From positions 1 to 46,057 of the forward strand of contig NZ_SMFP01000021.1 of assembly GCF_004348975.1 (NCBI RefSeq): DNA of 46,057 nucleotides. Direction: 5' to 3'. The DNA is from Antarcticimicrobium sediminis (GTDB taxonomy: Bacteria > Pseudomonadota > Alphaproteobacteria > Rhodobacterales > Rhodobacteraceae). The position numbers and the translations under genes are program-made. Below the pieces are notes generated by a model, which was not told the DNA's origin, did not search any database, and was given only the letters and a program-made list of their open reading frames with translations. This document shows positions 25,749-35,383 of the stretch, piece after piece. Each line of letters starts with the position of its first letter. Within the stretch, counting starts at the first letter, position 1.

Positions 25749-26401
25749 TCCGGTTCGAGCATCTCACCAAGAGTTTCCGCCTGCGCGGAGAGCGCAAGGT
25801 GGTGATCGATGACCTCAACCTGACCCTGCCCACCGGCAAATCGCTGGCCCTGCTGGGGCGCAACGGGGCGGGGAAATCGACGCTGCTGGAGATGATCGCC
25901 GGCACCATGCGCCCGGATTCAGGCCGCATCGTCACCGACGGCACGATCTCCTGGCCGGTGGGGTTCGGGGGGTCGTTTCACGCGGAGCTCACGGGGGCCC
26001 AAAACGTGCGTTTCATCGCCCGCATTTACGGGGTGGATACCGACGGGCTGCTGGCCTTTGTCGAGGATTTCGCCGAGCTGGGGAAATTCTTTGACATGCC
26101 GGTGCGCAGCTATTCCTCGGGGATGAAATCCCGGCTGACCTTTGGCGCCTCGATGGGGATCCATTTCGACACCTATCTGGTCGACGAGGTAACCGCAGTG
26201 GGGGACGCCACCTTCAAACGCAAGAGCCGCGCGGTCTTTGCCGACCGGATGAAGACCTCGAGCGCGATCATGGTCAATCACTCGATGAATCAGGTCCGGC
26301 AGTTCTGCGATGCGGGCATCGTGCTGGAGAACGGCCAGATGCAGTATTTCGACGACCTCGAAGAGGCGATCGAGACCCATGAGGCGATCATGGCGGGGTG
26401 A
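25745..26401 (+). CDS. kpsT: Capsule export ABC ATPase (KpsT type)
   Basis: ATP-binding subunit of 218 aa for the KpsM permease. Motifs are Walker A GRNGAGKST (38-46), the signature region YSSGMKSRL in place of LSGGQ, as is normal for KpsT/BexA, and Walker B YLVDEVTAVGD. The H-loop is in MVNHSM. It lacks the C-terminal carbohydrate-binding domain of Wzt, which fits a group 2 type exporter. GTG start at 25745, with GGGAGG about 13 bases upstream. It lies 113 bp after kpsE in the same direction. No kpsC/kpsS genes for the Kdo linker are visible, so the lipid anchor of the polymer is unknown. Confidence 0.92.
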   Translation: MIRFEHLTKSFRLRGERKVVIDDLNLTLPTGKSLALLGRNGAGKSTLLEMIAGTMRPDSGRIVTDGTISWPVGFGGSFHAELTGAQNVRFIARIYGVDTDGLLAFVEDFAELGKFFDMPVRSYSSGMKSRLTFGASMGIHFDTYLVDEVTAVGDATFKRKSRAVFADRMKTSSAIMVNHSMNQVRQFCDAGIVLENGQMQYFDDLEEAIETHEAIMAG

Positions 26402-26438
26402 GGGCCCCGCCTGATCTGTCGGACAGGCCGGTGCGGCC

Positions 26439-28217
26439 TCAGCCCAGCCGCTTTTCCCAGTAGTCGCGGGTGGTGATGTCCTCGTAGCCCTTGCGATAGG
26501 CGGCCTTGATCTGATCGTAATCCCGGAGAAACTGCACCAGTGTCTTGGTCATTTCCCAGCAGATCGAGAAGAACTCCCGCTTGGACTGGCGCACGGTATA
26601 GCCTTTGTCGCGACTGGTGTTGAGATAGGTGATCTCAGCCGCGCCGAAGGCGGGGAAAACCGGGCTGCGGTCTCCGATTCCCAGCACGATCTGGTCCCAG
26701 CGTCGGGCAGAGAAGGGCATGAGATGGCCGTTCAGGGTATATTTTCCCATCCGGTCGCGCCAGCGGTGGGATTTCAGGGTCAGGCGCCTCTTTTCAACCA
26801 GAGTCTGAGGATTGATCTCGTGCCAGACCTCGCGCTTTATCAGGCCCTTTATGGTGGCGCGTCGCGCAGCCATGTCGATGTTGTCGTCGAAGAACTGCGG
26901 CCCCTTCATTGCGTCCTGCCAGGCCAGAAGCTCGGCCCGGGCGGTTTCGTAATGCAGTCGGAGCAGGCTGCGCATGATGCGACGGATCGGCACGACAGCG
27001 GTGGCCAAGGGGCTGCGGATCAGCTCTTTCGAGACGAAGTGATGCACCACATGGCTGCGCACATCGAGATAGAGGGTCTGCGGGTTCTCTTTTTCGATGA
27101 AGTCGTCCTGAAATGACACCACGCCGTTCAGCAGAACGATGTCGAAGTCGTTCATCAGCGAGAACGAGATGTCGTCGCCGCGCACGAAAAAAGGGAAGGG
27201 GTGGTGTTTGACCTCGGCGATGGTGAAGGCGAAGAACCACCAACCGCCATAGAAGGTCGGTTGCTGCTTGCCGGTGCTTTCGAATTCCATGCGGAACACC
27301 GCCTCGGGGTTGCGCAGATCGGTGCCGCCATGGATCGGATGGCAGACGCGGTCGAACCAGGCCCCGTTTTCCCACATCATCCACTTATGGGTATTGTTGA
27401 TCATCGCGCCGGCGATGGCGGCTTTCGGATCACGCGCCAAGGCCAGGAACATATAGGTGCGGGCGATATTCTCCATGTGGAAGGACGCGTCGTCATCCAT
27501 GAAGAGACAATGGGTACAGCCGGATTTTTCCGCCTCCAGCAGCCCGCGGGCAAAGCCGCCGGCGCCGCCGTAGTTGGCGTTGTCGATCGGCGTAACATGG
27601 TCCGAGGTCTGGATCTCTGCGCTCTGGCCGTTGTCGACCACCTGCACCTGCACCTGGTCGCCGTAGTCGAACGCTTTCAGAAAGGCGTCCAGCCGGGTGA
27701 CGGTCTGACGGACCTGTGCTTCGCGCTTGAAGGTGGTGATCGAGACCGCCAGCCGGGGCAGGGGGGCGGGCAGGCTGGTTTCAGCGGTGGCGAAGCGGCC
27801 GCCGGTCAGCGTGGCGCCGTCGCGGTCGAGCGCTTTGATCTCGACAAAGATCAGCCCCCTGGTGGAGCGGTCGGTATAATGTGACAGATCGGCGATACAG
27901 GGCTGTTCGTCTTCCAACGTGACGACTTCGCAGAAAAGAACTTCCCAAGATTGCTCCGGGATCGCCTGAAACACCCGGATCTCCACCCGGCCTTTGCCAT
28001 GGAATTCTGCGAATAGCCCGTCCAGTTGGCAGGCCCGATGCCATTTGCCGATGTTGAAGAGGTTGAAATAGGTGTCCAGCCGGACCACGCCGGTTTCCCC
28101 AACCCAGAGGGTGCCTGCTGTCTGGGAAAACCCGATCTCCCCCTCGGTGTGGAAATAGAGCTCTCGCTCGGTACAGATGGCGGGATCAGGAAAGAGGAAA
28201 TTTTGCAGTGTGATCAT
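26439..28217 (-). CDS. GlfT2-like glycosyltransferase, probable galactofuranosyltransferase
   Basis: Glycosyltransferase of 592 aa resembling mycobacterial GlfT2, which polymerises galactofuranose. Residues 1-150 form a beta-rich N-terminal domain (FDPAIC-like opening and LWVGETGVVRLDTYFN). The GT-A domain starts at AVSITTFKR (157-165), has NYGGAGGFARG (215-225) and MDDDA (240-244). Later come GGWWFFAF with paired Trp (326-327), RGDD (346-349) and VVHHF (390-394). As I recall GlfT2, a DDD metal site, a Trp pair, an Asp-Asp pair and a His occur in the same order and similar spacing. A helical C-terminal domain follows. The UDP-galactopyranose mutase gene 4 kb away supports UDP-Galf as donor. 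Substrate remains inference. Confidence 0.78.
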   Translation of the reverse strand: MITLQNFLFPDPAICTERELYFHTEGEIGFSQTAGTLWVGETGVVRLDTYFNLFNIGKWHRACQLDGLFAEFHGKGRVEIRVFQAIPEQSWEVLFCEVVTLEDEQPCIADLSHYTDRSTRGLIFVEIKALDRDGATLTGGRFATAETSLPAPLPRLAVSITTFKREAQVRQTVTRLDAFLKAFDYGDQVQVQVVDNGQSAEIQTSDHVTPIDNANYGGAGGFARGLLEAEKSGCTHCLFMDDDASFHMENIARTYMFLALARDPKAAIAGAMINNTHKWMMWENGAWFDRVCHPIHGGTDLRNPEAVFRMEFESTGKQQPTFYGGWWFFAFTIAEVKHHPFPFFVRGDDISFSLMNDFDIVLLNGVVSFQDDFIEKENPQTLYLDVRSHVVHHFVSKELIRSPLATAVVPIRRIMRSLLRLHYETARAELLAWQDAMKGPQFFDDNIDMAARRATIKGLIKREVWHEINPQTLVEKRRLTLKSHRWRDRMGKYTLNGHLMPFSARRWDQIVLGIGDRSPVFPAFGAAEITYLNTSRDKGYTVRQSKREFFSICWEMTKTLVQFLRDYDQIKAAYRKGYEDITTRDYWEKRLG

Positions 28218-28245
28218 CTGAAATATCCTGGGGAAAGGGCGCTGT

Positions 28246-28266
28246 CCCCCCGTTCAGGGGGGGGGG
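28246..28266. other. G/C-run hairpin between sulfotransferase-like and GlfT2-like genes
   Basis: CCCCCC (28246-28251), GTTCA loop, then a run of ten G (28257-28266). It lies in the 57-bp gap between two same-strand genes. It has no T-run, so it might slow RNA polymerase or limit read-through into the GlfT2-like gene rather than terminate fully. The G run is also prone to length change. Confidence 0.4.
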
Positions 28267-28274
28267 CGCGGGTG

Positions 28275-29417
28275 TCAAGCGACGCGGTCCTGTTTCAGGG
28301 TTCGGATGTAATCGCGCAGGGTGTCGTTCGGCAGCGCCTCTTGTGGAATCTGGGTCAGGAAATCCAACGTGGCATCGGCCTCGGGAACCGGCCGGAGCCG
28401 GGTCATGTCGTCGATATCGGGAAAGAAGGCGGCCACGCCGGCTTGTTCGGACAGCCAAGTGTGGATCGGCGCGAAGCGTTTGAACAGCTCGGCCCGCAGG
28501 TCGGTGCCGAACATTTCGACGTCCTTGTTGGGGATCGGCGTGATGTGATCGCCGCAGTTCAGCAGATACTTGCGCAGGGCGCTGGCGTCTTTGGCGGGCA
28601 GGTCGTGGTTGGCGCGCCGGGCGATTTCCATTGCCGCACGCGGCAGGCTTTCGTTGGCCCGCCCCGGGGCGGGGGCCCCGGCGGGCATGATCAGATCGTT
28701 GCAGGCGAAGAAATCCTCGACCGAGCCGCCGGCTGTCAGCACGTCGGCATAGTTGCGCAGATGTCGGGGCGTCTCGCGGAAGGCGTCCAGCCAAGGCTCC
28801 ACCATGCTGCGGTAATCGAAATGGATAGACTCGGTATAGTTCAGCGCGGCACCGTCCCGCAGCGAGAGAACCTTGTTGCCGAAGCGGAGCCGCTGGGCAT
28901 GCCATGAGATCAGATATTCGTCGGGCCGGCGCAGTACACAGTAGAGCACCTGATCGGTGTCGGGATAGATGCCGCGCACCCGTTCGATCAGCTTGGGATG
29001 GCGGGGGCCGAAATTCGACATCACCTCGGAGCAGAGCAGAACCGCCTGCGGTTGCAGCAGCTTTGCCTGCAGCCGCAGGGTCCGGATCATCTGCGGCACA
29101 CCCGGCAGGCCCTTGTGCCAGTCCGGCACGCTGCCTTTGGTGGCCTGGGCCAGCATCTGGAAGGCCAGCGCGTTATGCGGCTCGCGCGCGTTCATCGACA
29201 GCGGTTGGGACTGGCTCGCGGCCGAGAGACGCGCGGCCTGCTCTTCGCTCGGCTCGCTTGCCCCCAGAAAGTTGACGATGGCATGGATCAGCCCTTCGCT
29301 TTCGACATCCGGATACAGCAGCCCGTGCCGCATCAGCAGCGTCTGATTGCGGAACAGAAAGCTTTGCAGGGCGGTGGAGCCGACCTTGTGATGTCCGAAG
29401 TAGATAATGGTTTTCAT
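28275..29417 (-). CDS. Sulfotransferase-like protein 1
   Basis: Product of 380 aa with the layout of PAPS-dependent sulfotransferases. The N-terminal 5'-phosphosulfate loop is HKVGSTALQSFL (10-21), right after a first strand MKTIIYFG. A hydrophobic strand ending CSE (129-131) matches an S/A-E motif in three neighbours. The likely 3'-phosphate motif is LRRPDEYLISWHAQ (162-175). No signal peptide, so it should act in the cytoplasm on a nucleotide-linked or lipid-linked glycan. The rest is not recognisable. It lies upstream of the GlfT2-like gene on the same strand, suggesting the galactofuranose-containing glycan is its acceptor; this is inference. Confidence 0.68.
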   Translation of the reverse strand: MKTIIYFGHHKVGSTALQSFLFRNQTLLMRHGLLYPDVESEGLIHAIVNFLGASEPSEEQAARLSAASQSQPLSMNAREPHNALAFQMLAQATKGSVPDWHKGLPGVPQMIRTLRLQAKLLQPQAVLLCSEVMSNFGPRHPKLIERVRGIYPDTDQVLYCVLRRPDEYLISWHAQRLRFGNKVLSLRDGAALNYTESIHFDYRSMVEPWLDAFRETPRHLRNYADVLTAGGSVEDFFACNDLIMPAGAPAPGRANESLPRAAMEIARRANHDLPAKDASALRKYLLNCGDHITPIPNKDVEMFGTDLRAELFKRFAPIHTWLSEQAGVAAFFPDIDDMTRLRPVPEADATLDFLTQIPQEALPNDTLRDYIRTLKQDRVA

Positions 29418-29491
29418 CGTGTCGTTTGCTTCTGGCTGGGGTCAGGTGTGGGATTGTCGCATCGGAAAGACATTCGTGACGCCCGCAGGGA

Positions 29492-30622
29492 TCAGCTGTC
29501 AGAGGTTTCGCGGATGGGGGCTGCATCCCGGATCCGCTTTTGATGCAGGAAAGCCGGCCAGTTGACCTCTTTGTTCTCCAGCAGGCCCGAGATGATCTTG
29601 GACATGACCTCCAAGGAGCGCAGTTCCGAGGCGGTGAAATAGTCTTCCGGTTCAGTGGATTGGGGCTGATCCACCGCGGTCTCGACGGCGCGCTGGAGTT
29701 CCGTTTCCATCAGGGGCTTGCCGTCGAAAAAGGCCCGGTCCATGGCCCGGGCATCCTCCTGATAGGTGGCACGGAGATCCTCGGCCAAGCTGCGGTGCAG
29801 TTGCAGCTTGGTGCGGGTCGGGGAAGGGGGCAGCGTGCCGAGCTGTCGGGCGAATTCCCAGCCCAGTTTCAGCCGCAAATCGCGTGCCCTCCGGATCTTT
29901 TTTTGCAGGACCTTGAGACGCATGAGATCTTCGAGGCAGAGGGATTCATTGGCGGCCTCCGTGCCGCTGATCTCAAATTCGATGCCGCCAAAGGCGTGAT
30001 GTACAAAATCGTCCACCACGGATTTCCGGTACAACGCGTTGCGGATCATCGGGCGCAGCAGGAAGTTTTCTCCGAACATCTGGCGCCAGGCAGAAAAGCG
30101 CGGCAGGTAAATGAACTCGCCTTCATCTTTCTTGAGGGTGCAAAATTCGTCGAGAGAGTTTTCCAGTGCGCGGGGCAGACCGACCTTGGTGCGTTCCGCG
30201 AAGGTTGAAAGTAAACGCGCCGCATGTGGCCGGACATACCCGATGACGCGAATGTCATCGGCCGTATCTGCAAAAAAGGTCTGCACGACGTCATGAAACA
30301 GCTCGACTTTGACGCCTTCGATCGCTTCGGCGGAGATCACAATGAAATCAGCCTCGGACCTCCGCACTTGATCGGCCAGTTTTTGCAGCGGTTTCGCTGC
30401 TTGCCGGCGCATCTGGGGGGTGTTGGCGTCGCCATAGGTCGTACATTGCGTCCCTAGAGCGTTGGCTGCCAGTTTCGAAGGATAGAACAGGCTATGCCCC
30501 TTCAGGGAGACTTGCCCCTGCGCAAAGGCAAGCTGAATCGAGGTCGAGCCGGTTTTCCGGTCCCCGATATGGAAGACCAGCGTTTTCTTGGGGCGGTCTT
30601 GCGGGGAGATTGGATCGGTCAT
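29492..30622 (-). CDS. Sulfotransferase-like protein 2
   Basis: Product of 376 aa. The P-loop-like start KTLVFHIGDRKTGSTSIQ (13-30) and the motif VIGYVRPHAARLLSTF (127-142) correspond to the PAPS-binding 5' and 3' motifs of sulfotransferases; FIVISAE (93-99) is the shared S/A-E strand. It is clearly paralogous to the next gene (30803-31939): PRFSAWRQMFGENFLLRPM here matches PRFLAWQSEFGDAFTLRPM there, and both keep an EDA...FFDG.PM/L motif near the C-terminus. The ATG at 30622 is preferred to 30637. A 74-bp gap separates it from sulfotransferase-like 1. Confidence 0.7.
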   Translation of the reverse strand: MTDPISPQDRPKKTLVFHIGDRKTGSTSIQLAFAQGQVSLKGHSLFYPSKLAANALGTQCTTYGDANTPQMRRQAAKPLQKLADQVRRSEADFIVISAEAIEGVKVELFHDVVQTFFADTADDIRVIGYVRPHAARLLSTFAERTKVGLPRALENSLDEFCTLKKDEGEFIYLPRFSAWRQMFGENFLLRPMIRNALYRKSVVDDFVHHAFGGIEFEISGTEAANESLCLEDLMRLKVLQKKIRRARDLRLKLGWEFARQLGTLPPSPTRTKLQLHRSLAEDLRATYQEDARAMDRAFFDGKPLMETELQRAVETAVDQPQSTEPEDYFTASELRSLEVMSKIISGLLENKEVNWPAFLHQKRIRDAAPIRETSDS

Positions 30623-30802
30623 GTAAGGTCGCCACATTAATCATCAATACGCCCTGTCCATAAGTGCTGTAGCCTTTATGGGCAAGCATCGGGTGAGGCC
30701 TGGGTAAGGAGGAGGCCGGTATCTTGTCGGGGCCGCACGGGATATGGGCATGGCCGAGGATGGGGGCGGAGACGGCAGGATGGCACGAAAACCGGGACAG
30801 GA

Positions 30803-31939
30803 TCAGCTGAAAAGTGCGCAGATCTCGTCCAGAAGGGCATGAACCCGGGGCGCGCTGGTCGCATCGCGCTCACCTGATCTTTTCTTGCTCTCGCGCCGGC
30901 TGCGTTTCCACTGCTCCGGGGCTTTCGCCAGTTCCACGCCGAGTGCCGAAAGCAATTGCCCGAGCGCCTGCCGTTGGGCTAGGCTGAAACGTTCTTCCGC
31001 GGTGATCGGCTGGGGGTCGTCGGTGGTGCTTGCCGCCGCGGCCTCAAGGGCGTCTGACATCGGGGTGCCGTCGAAAAAGGTCGCATCCAGCGCTGCGGCA
31101 TCCTCGGAATAGGTCTGTTGTAGCGCAGGCAGCAGGTGGCGTGGCAGCCGGAGCCGCGGACCCTCGGGGTTGGTCCCATCCAGTCGGGCGGCGAGATATT
31201 TGGCGCAGGTGAACCGGATATCCTTGGGCAGACCGGCCTTGGCGATGGCGCTGTGGACGTCGCGCAGGCAGGCGAGGTGGTCGAGCGTGGGGGCGGTGTT
31301 GGCCTGCAGTTGGTCTGGCAGCGTGAAGGCGTCCGAGTTGAGGATCTGATGCAGAAAATCCGCGACCACATCGCCGCGATAAAGTGCAGATCGCACCATT
31401 GGACGCAGGGTGAAGGCGTCGCCGAATTCCGACTGCCAGGCAAGAAACCGTGGCATGTAGTGAAACCGGCGTTCCTTCGAGACGGTCTTGAAAAAACCTT
31501 CGAGGTCCTTCTGCAGGCCTCGCGCCTTGACCCGCTGGGTGTAGGAGGACAGCAAGCGGGAGATATGTGGGCGCACATAGGCGATGACCTGAATTTCTTC
31601 GATCTTATCGGCGAAGAAGTGCTGCACCTCGGCCTTAAGATCTGCTGGCGGCACCGGGGCGAAATGTTCTGATGACAGCACGGCGATTTCGGCCGATTGC
31701 TGCGCCAGCCAATCGGCGGCCTTGCGGAACTGGGTCAGGCGCTGTTTGGGGCGGGCGCCGTCATGCAGGGACATGGCGAGAGGCTGGGCATTGATCTGGT
31801 CTGGATAGGCGATGCTGCGCCCGGGAGCGGACCAGGCAGAGTCGAACAAGGCACGCTGGATCGACGTCGATCCGGTTTTCGGGTCGCCGATATGAAAGAC
31901 CAGCGTTTTGCGCTCAGATGTCGTCTTGGCAGCAATCAC
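30803..31939 (-). CDS. Sulfotransferase-like protein 3
   Basis: Product of 378 aa, paralogue of the downstream gene. It shows KTLVFHIGDPKTGSTSIQ (11-28), the shared IAVLSSE strand (85-91) and VIAYVRPHISRLLSSYTQR (118-136). The start is the GTG at 31939, because AGGAGG lies six bases before it and the P-loop follows within 20 residues; the frame is open to 32134 but the extra part is Arg/Pro-rich and unlike its paralogue. The C-terminus is Lys/Arg-rich (WKRSRRESKKRSGER). Divergent from glf. Acceptor unknown. Confidence 0.7.
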   Translation of the reverse strand: MIAAKTTSERKTLVFHIGDPKTGSTSIQRALFDSAWSAPGRSIAYPDQINAQPLAMSLHDGARPKQRLTQFRKAADWLAQQSAEIAVLSSEHFAPVPPADLKAEVQHFFADKIEEIQVIAYVRPHISRLLSSYTQRVKARGLQKDLEGFFKTVSKERRFHYMPRFLAWQSEFGDAFTLRPMVRSALYRGDVVADFLHQILNSDAFTLPDQLQANTAPTLDHLACLRDVHSAIAKAGLPKDIRFTCAKYLAARLDGTNPEGPRLRLPRHLLPALQQTYSEDAAALDATFFDGTPMSDALEAAAASTTDDPQPITAEERFSLAQRQALGQLLSALGVELAKAPEQWKRSRRESKKRSGERDATSAPRVHALLDEICALFS

Positions 31940-32086
31940 TTCGGGCCTCCTGTCCGGGTTTGCGTTCGTGCTTAGGGTATTGTCTGGGGGACGTCTATCT
32001 TGGTCGCGCCGCCGGGGGCGGTTCGGCACGGGCTCTGGTTTTCTGGGCACAATTTGGCAGAACGAGCCATATCGGTGCGCATCCGG

Positions 32087-33331
<1,245 letters not shown>

Positions 33332-33350
33332 GGCGGGAGGGGAGCAGGCC

Positions 33351-34019
33351 ATGATCGTCTCTGACTCGGAGAAATTCGTCTTCATCCACAACCCGAAATG
33401 TGGCGGTATGAGCAGCCATAACGCGCTGCGGAAATATGACACGCGGGACAATTTCTTCTTCGAATGGAAGCCGGTGAATGATGCGGGCAAGATCCTCGAT
33501 ATGGCCCATATCACCCCGGTTCAAATGCGGAAATTCTTTCCCAGGGCCTTCCGTGAGGTGCGCGGTTACCTGAAGTTCGTCTTCGTCAGAAACCCCTATC
33601 ACCGGTTCCTGTCGGCGGTGTCGCAGCACCTGAAACTGGGCACGCCCTATATGCGGGACGCGGTGCTGGCCGACCCGGAGGCCTTCTACCGGGTATCGGC
33701 GAGCTTTGCGGTGACCGCTTTGCGGGCGCATGCGGTGGAAAATGATCACAAGCTGGTGCATTTTCGCCAGCAGTGCAATTTCGTCAATCTCGCCGGGCAC
33801 CGCTGGGCCGACCACGTGTTCCGGCTGGAAGAGCCTGAGAGCCTGCAGGGCACGCCGGTGGCGGGGTGGTTGCCGGACATGTCCCAGCAAAGGTCGAACC
33901 CGACCGAGGGGGCGGTCGCGCGCGGCTATGACGTGGCGCGGCTCGGCCCCGAGGCGATTGCCGCGCTGAACGCATTCTATGCCCGCGATTTCGAGGCCTT
34001 CGGTTACGATCGGGTGTGA
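33351..34019 (+). CDS. Sulfotransferase family 2 protein
   Basis: Product of 222 aa, similar to Sulfotransfer_2 family carbohydrate sulfotransferases. It has FIHNPKCGGMSSHNAL (11-26) as the 5'-phosphosulfate loop and FVFVRNPYHRFLSAVSQH (77-94) as the 3'-phosphate motif, the pattern of HNK-1 and chondroitin-type sulfotransferases. It differs from the other four by this F-hRNPY-R core and shorter length. The ATG at 33351 follows GGGAGGGGAGCAGG, and the gene is probably co-transcribed with glf. Its end overlaps the convergent sulfotransferase-like 5 by 16 bases. Confidence 0.8.
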   Translation: MIVSDSEKFVFIHNPKCGGMSSHNALRKYDTRDNFFFEWKPVNDAGKILDMAHITPVQMRKFFPRAFREVRGYLKFVFVRNPYHRFLSAVSQHLKLGTPYMRDAVLADPEAFYRVSASFAVTALRAHAVENDHKLVHFRQQCNFVNLAGHRWADHVFRLEEPESLQGTPVAGWLPDMSQQRSNPTEGAVARGYDVARLGPEAIAALNAFYARDFEAFGYDRV

Positions 34020-35023
34020 GTGGACGCCAGCAGAGCGATGAGATGAACCATGAGATCCTCCGGCAGGTGTTCGGGGGCGATCCGGCCTGAGGCATCTGTG
34101 GCCGCGGGGGGGAAAAAGGCTTCGTGCGATATGACCGAGCCGGCTAGGCTGGAGGCATTGTCCTCGGCGAAGTAGCGGCGCATCTCTTCGGACTGGGCGG
34201 AGGACAGTACCATCTTGGCGCGCTCGGAGAGCCCGCCCTCGATCGCCCGAAGATTACGCAGAACGGCTGTGCGCAGGGTCTTGCGCTTGGCGTCGGTCTG
34301 ATCCGGCCACAGATGCGCGATCATGCCGTTGAGTTTGCGCATGATTTCGACAGAGCGGTAGTCGAGACTCTCGTTGGCGGGCTTCTCAAGCGGGGCAATC
34401 TTGTCACGAGGCGCGCCGATCGTGTCGAGAAAGTCGAACTCGAGCCTGTTTTCCGGCCAGAACCGAGGATCGAACGGGCGTATGATCACGTTGTCTTCCC
34501 CGAAGACCTCGCGCCAGGGCGTCAGTCGGCGGTTGAAAGCCAATTGTTGGTTGTTGCGGTAACTTTTGAATTTAAAGACATGGGTGGAGCCATTCTTGAC
34601 GCCTTCTTGGTAGGCGGACAGCAGGTAACTGTCCTGACGCCGGATATAGGCGAGAATGAAAACCTCGAAATCCGAGAGCTTGTCGCGCACCCGGGCGACG
34701 CGCTCCGTCGTCATGTCGAGCCCGCCGAACGCCTCGGAGGAGAGGATCACCGTTTCGGCCGGGCTGGCCTCGATTGCGGCCAGCAGATCGGGCAGGGCGT
34801 GCTTGAGCCCTTCGCGTTTGCGTGGCCGCAGCCAGCCTACCGAACGCTCGGGCAGGGCGGCGGCCAGCGGCGTGTGCTGGCGGTTCTGCACATAGCTGTC
34901 CTGGGTCGCGCCGGGGTAAAGAAAACCAGCCTGTTCCAGCACTTCCCTGTTCTGGGACAGGCAATGCTGCAGGCTGGTCGAGCCAGTCTTGTTGAATCCG
35001 ATGTGAAGAAAAAGCTGTTTCAA
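34004..35023 (-). CDS. Sulfotransferase-like protein 5
   Basis: Product of 339 aa. The N-terminus KQLFLHIGFNKTGSTSLQHC (2-21) is a PAPS-type P-loop. VILSSEAFGG (92-101) carries the shared S/A-E motif, and FILAYIRRQDSYLLSAYQE (122-140) is the likely 3'-phosphate motif. The start is taken as TTG at 35023, because GGGAGGGG lies upstream and the first strand of the fold begins at once; an in-frame TTG at 35038 is the alternative. A Gal- or Fuc-directed role is possible, given glf on one side and GDP-fucose genes on the other, but cannot be shown. The 5' region holds an inverted repeat over a TTGACC box. Confidence 0.7.
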   Translation of the reverse strand: MKQLFLHIGFNKTGSTSLQHCLSQNREVLEQAGFLYPGATQDSYVQNRQHTPLAAALPERSVGWLRPRKREGLKHALPDLLAAIEASPAETVILSSEAFGGLDMTTERVARVRDKLSDFEVFILAYIRRQDSYLLSAYQEGVKNGSTHVFKFKSYRNNQQLAFNRRLTPWREVFGEDNVIIRPFDPRFWPENRLEFDFLDTIGAPRDKIAPLEKPANESLDYRSVEIMRKLNGMIAHLWPDQTDAKRKTLRTAVLRNLRAIEGGLSERAKMVLSSAQSEEMRRYFAEDNASSLAGSVISHEAFFPPAATDASGRIAPEHLPEDLMVHLIALLASTHTRS

Positions 35024-35124
35024 GTCCGCCCCTCCCAAGGCCGTCCCCCTGATCCAGTGCTGCCCGTGTGCCGCCGGAAAGAAAGCGGGATGAAGATATT
35101 ATTAACGCATTTGTTCCTGTCGGT

Positions 35125-35152
35125 GTTGCGTGGTCAAGGGGGATGACGCAAC
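35125..35152. promoter_or_regulatory. Inverted repeat GTTGCGT-N14-ACGCAAC with TTGACC
   Basis: Perfect 7-bp arms (35125-35131, 35146-35152) enclose a minus-strand TTGACC (35137-35132) upstream of sulfotransferase-like 5. This could be a repressor site on that promoter. The -10 is unclear. Confidence 0.35.
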
Positions 35153-35240
35153 CCGCGCGCTTCCGTACGGCGCTGCCCTCTGGCCCATGAGCCAAGATCC
35201 GCCGCCATGTTTACTCACTTAGTGTCAGAGTTTCGTCAAG

Positions 35241-35320
35241 CGTTTTTGATCCGAAGATATCCTTGTCTTGTCCCGTGCCGCTTTTTTGATCTGAAGATAT
35301 CCTTGTCTTGTCCCGTGCCG
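35241..35320 (+). repeat. 40-bp tandem duplication upstream of an unknown gene
   Basis: Units 35241-35280 and 35281-35320 differ at only two of 40 positions. Each contains TTGATC, GAAGATATCC and TTGTCTTGTCCC. It lies in the 360-bp gap between divergent genes, ending 63 bp before the ATG at 35384, so it may duplicate a promoter or regulator site. Apart from this and the inverted repeat at 35125-35152, the gap holds nothing recognised. Confidence 0.85.
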
Positions 35321-35383
35321 CTTTGGCTTGCAACGGCAGGTGGGGCATTTTATTCCAAGAGAGCAGAGGCAGGAGACGAATTC

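Noticed and set aside
26425-26439. AGGCCG-GTG-CGGCCT hairpin between kpsT and the GlfT2-like gene as a terminator
   Set aside because: Only six base pairs, no T-run and it overlaps the last bases of the GlfT2-like stop codon.
35207-35383. N-terminal extension of the unknown protein
   Set aside because: It would be encoded by the 40-bp duplication, and a better ribosome binding site precedes the ATG at 35384.
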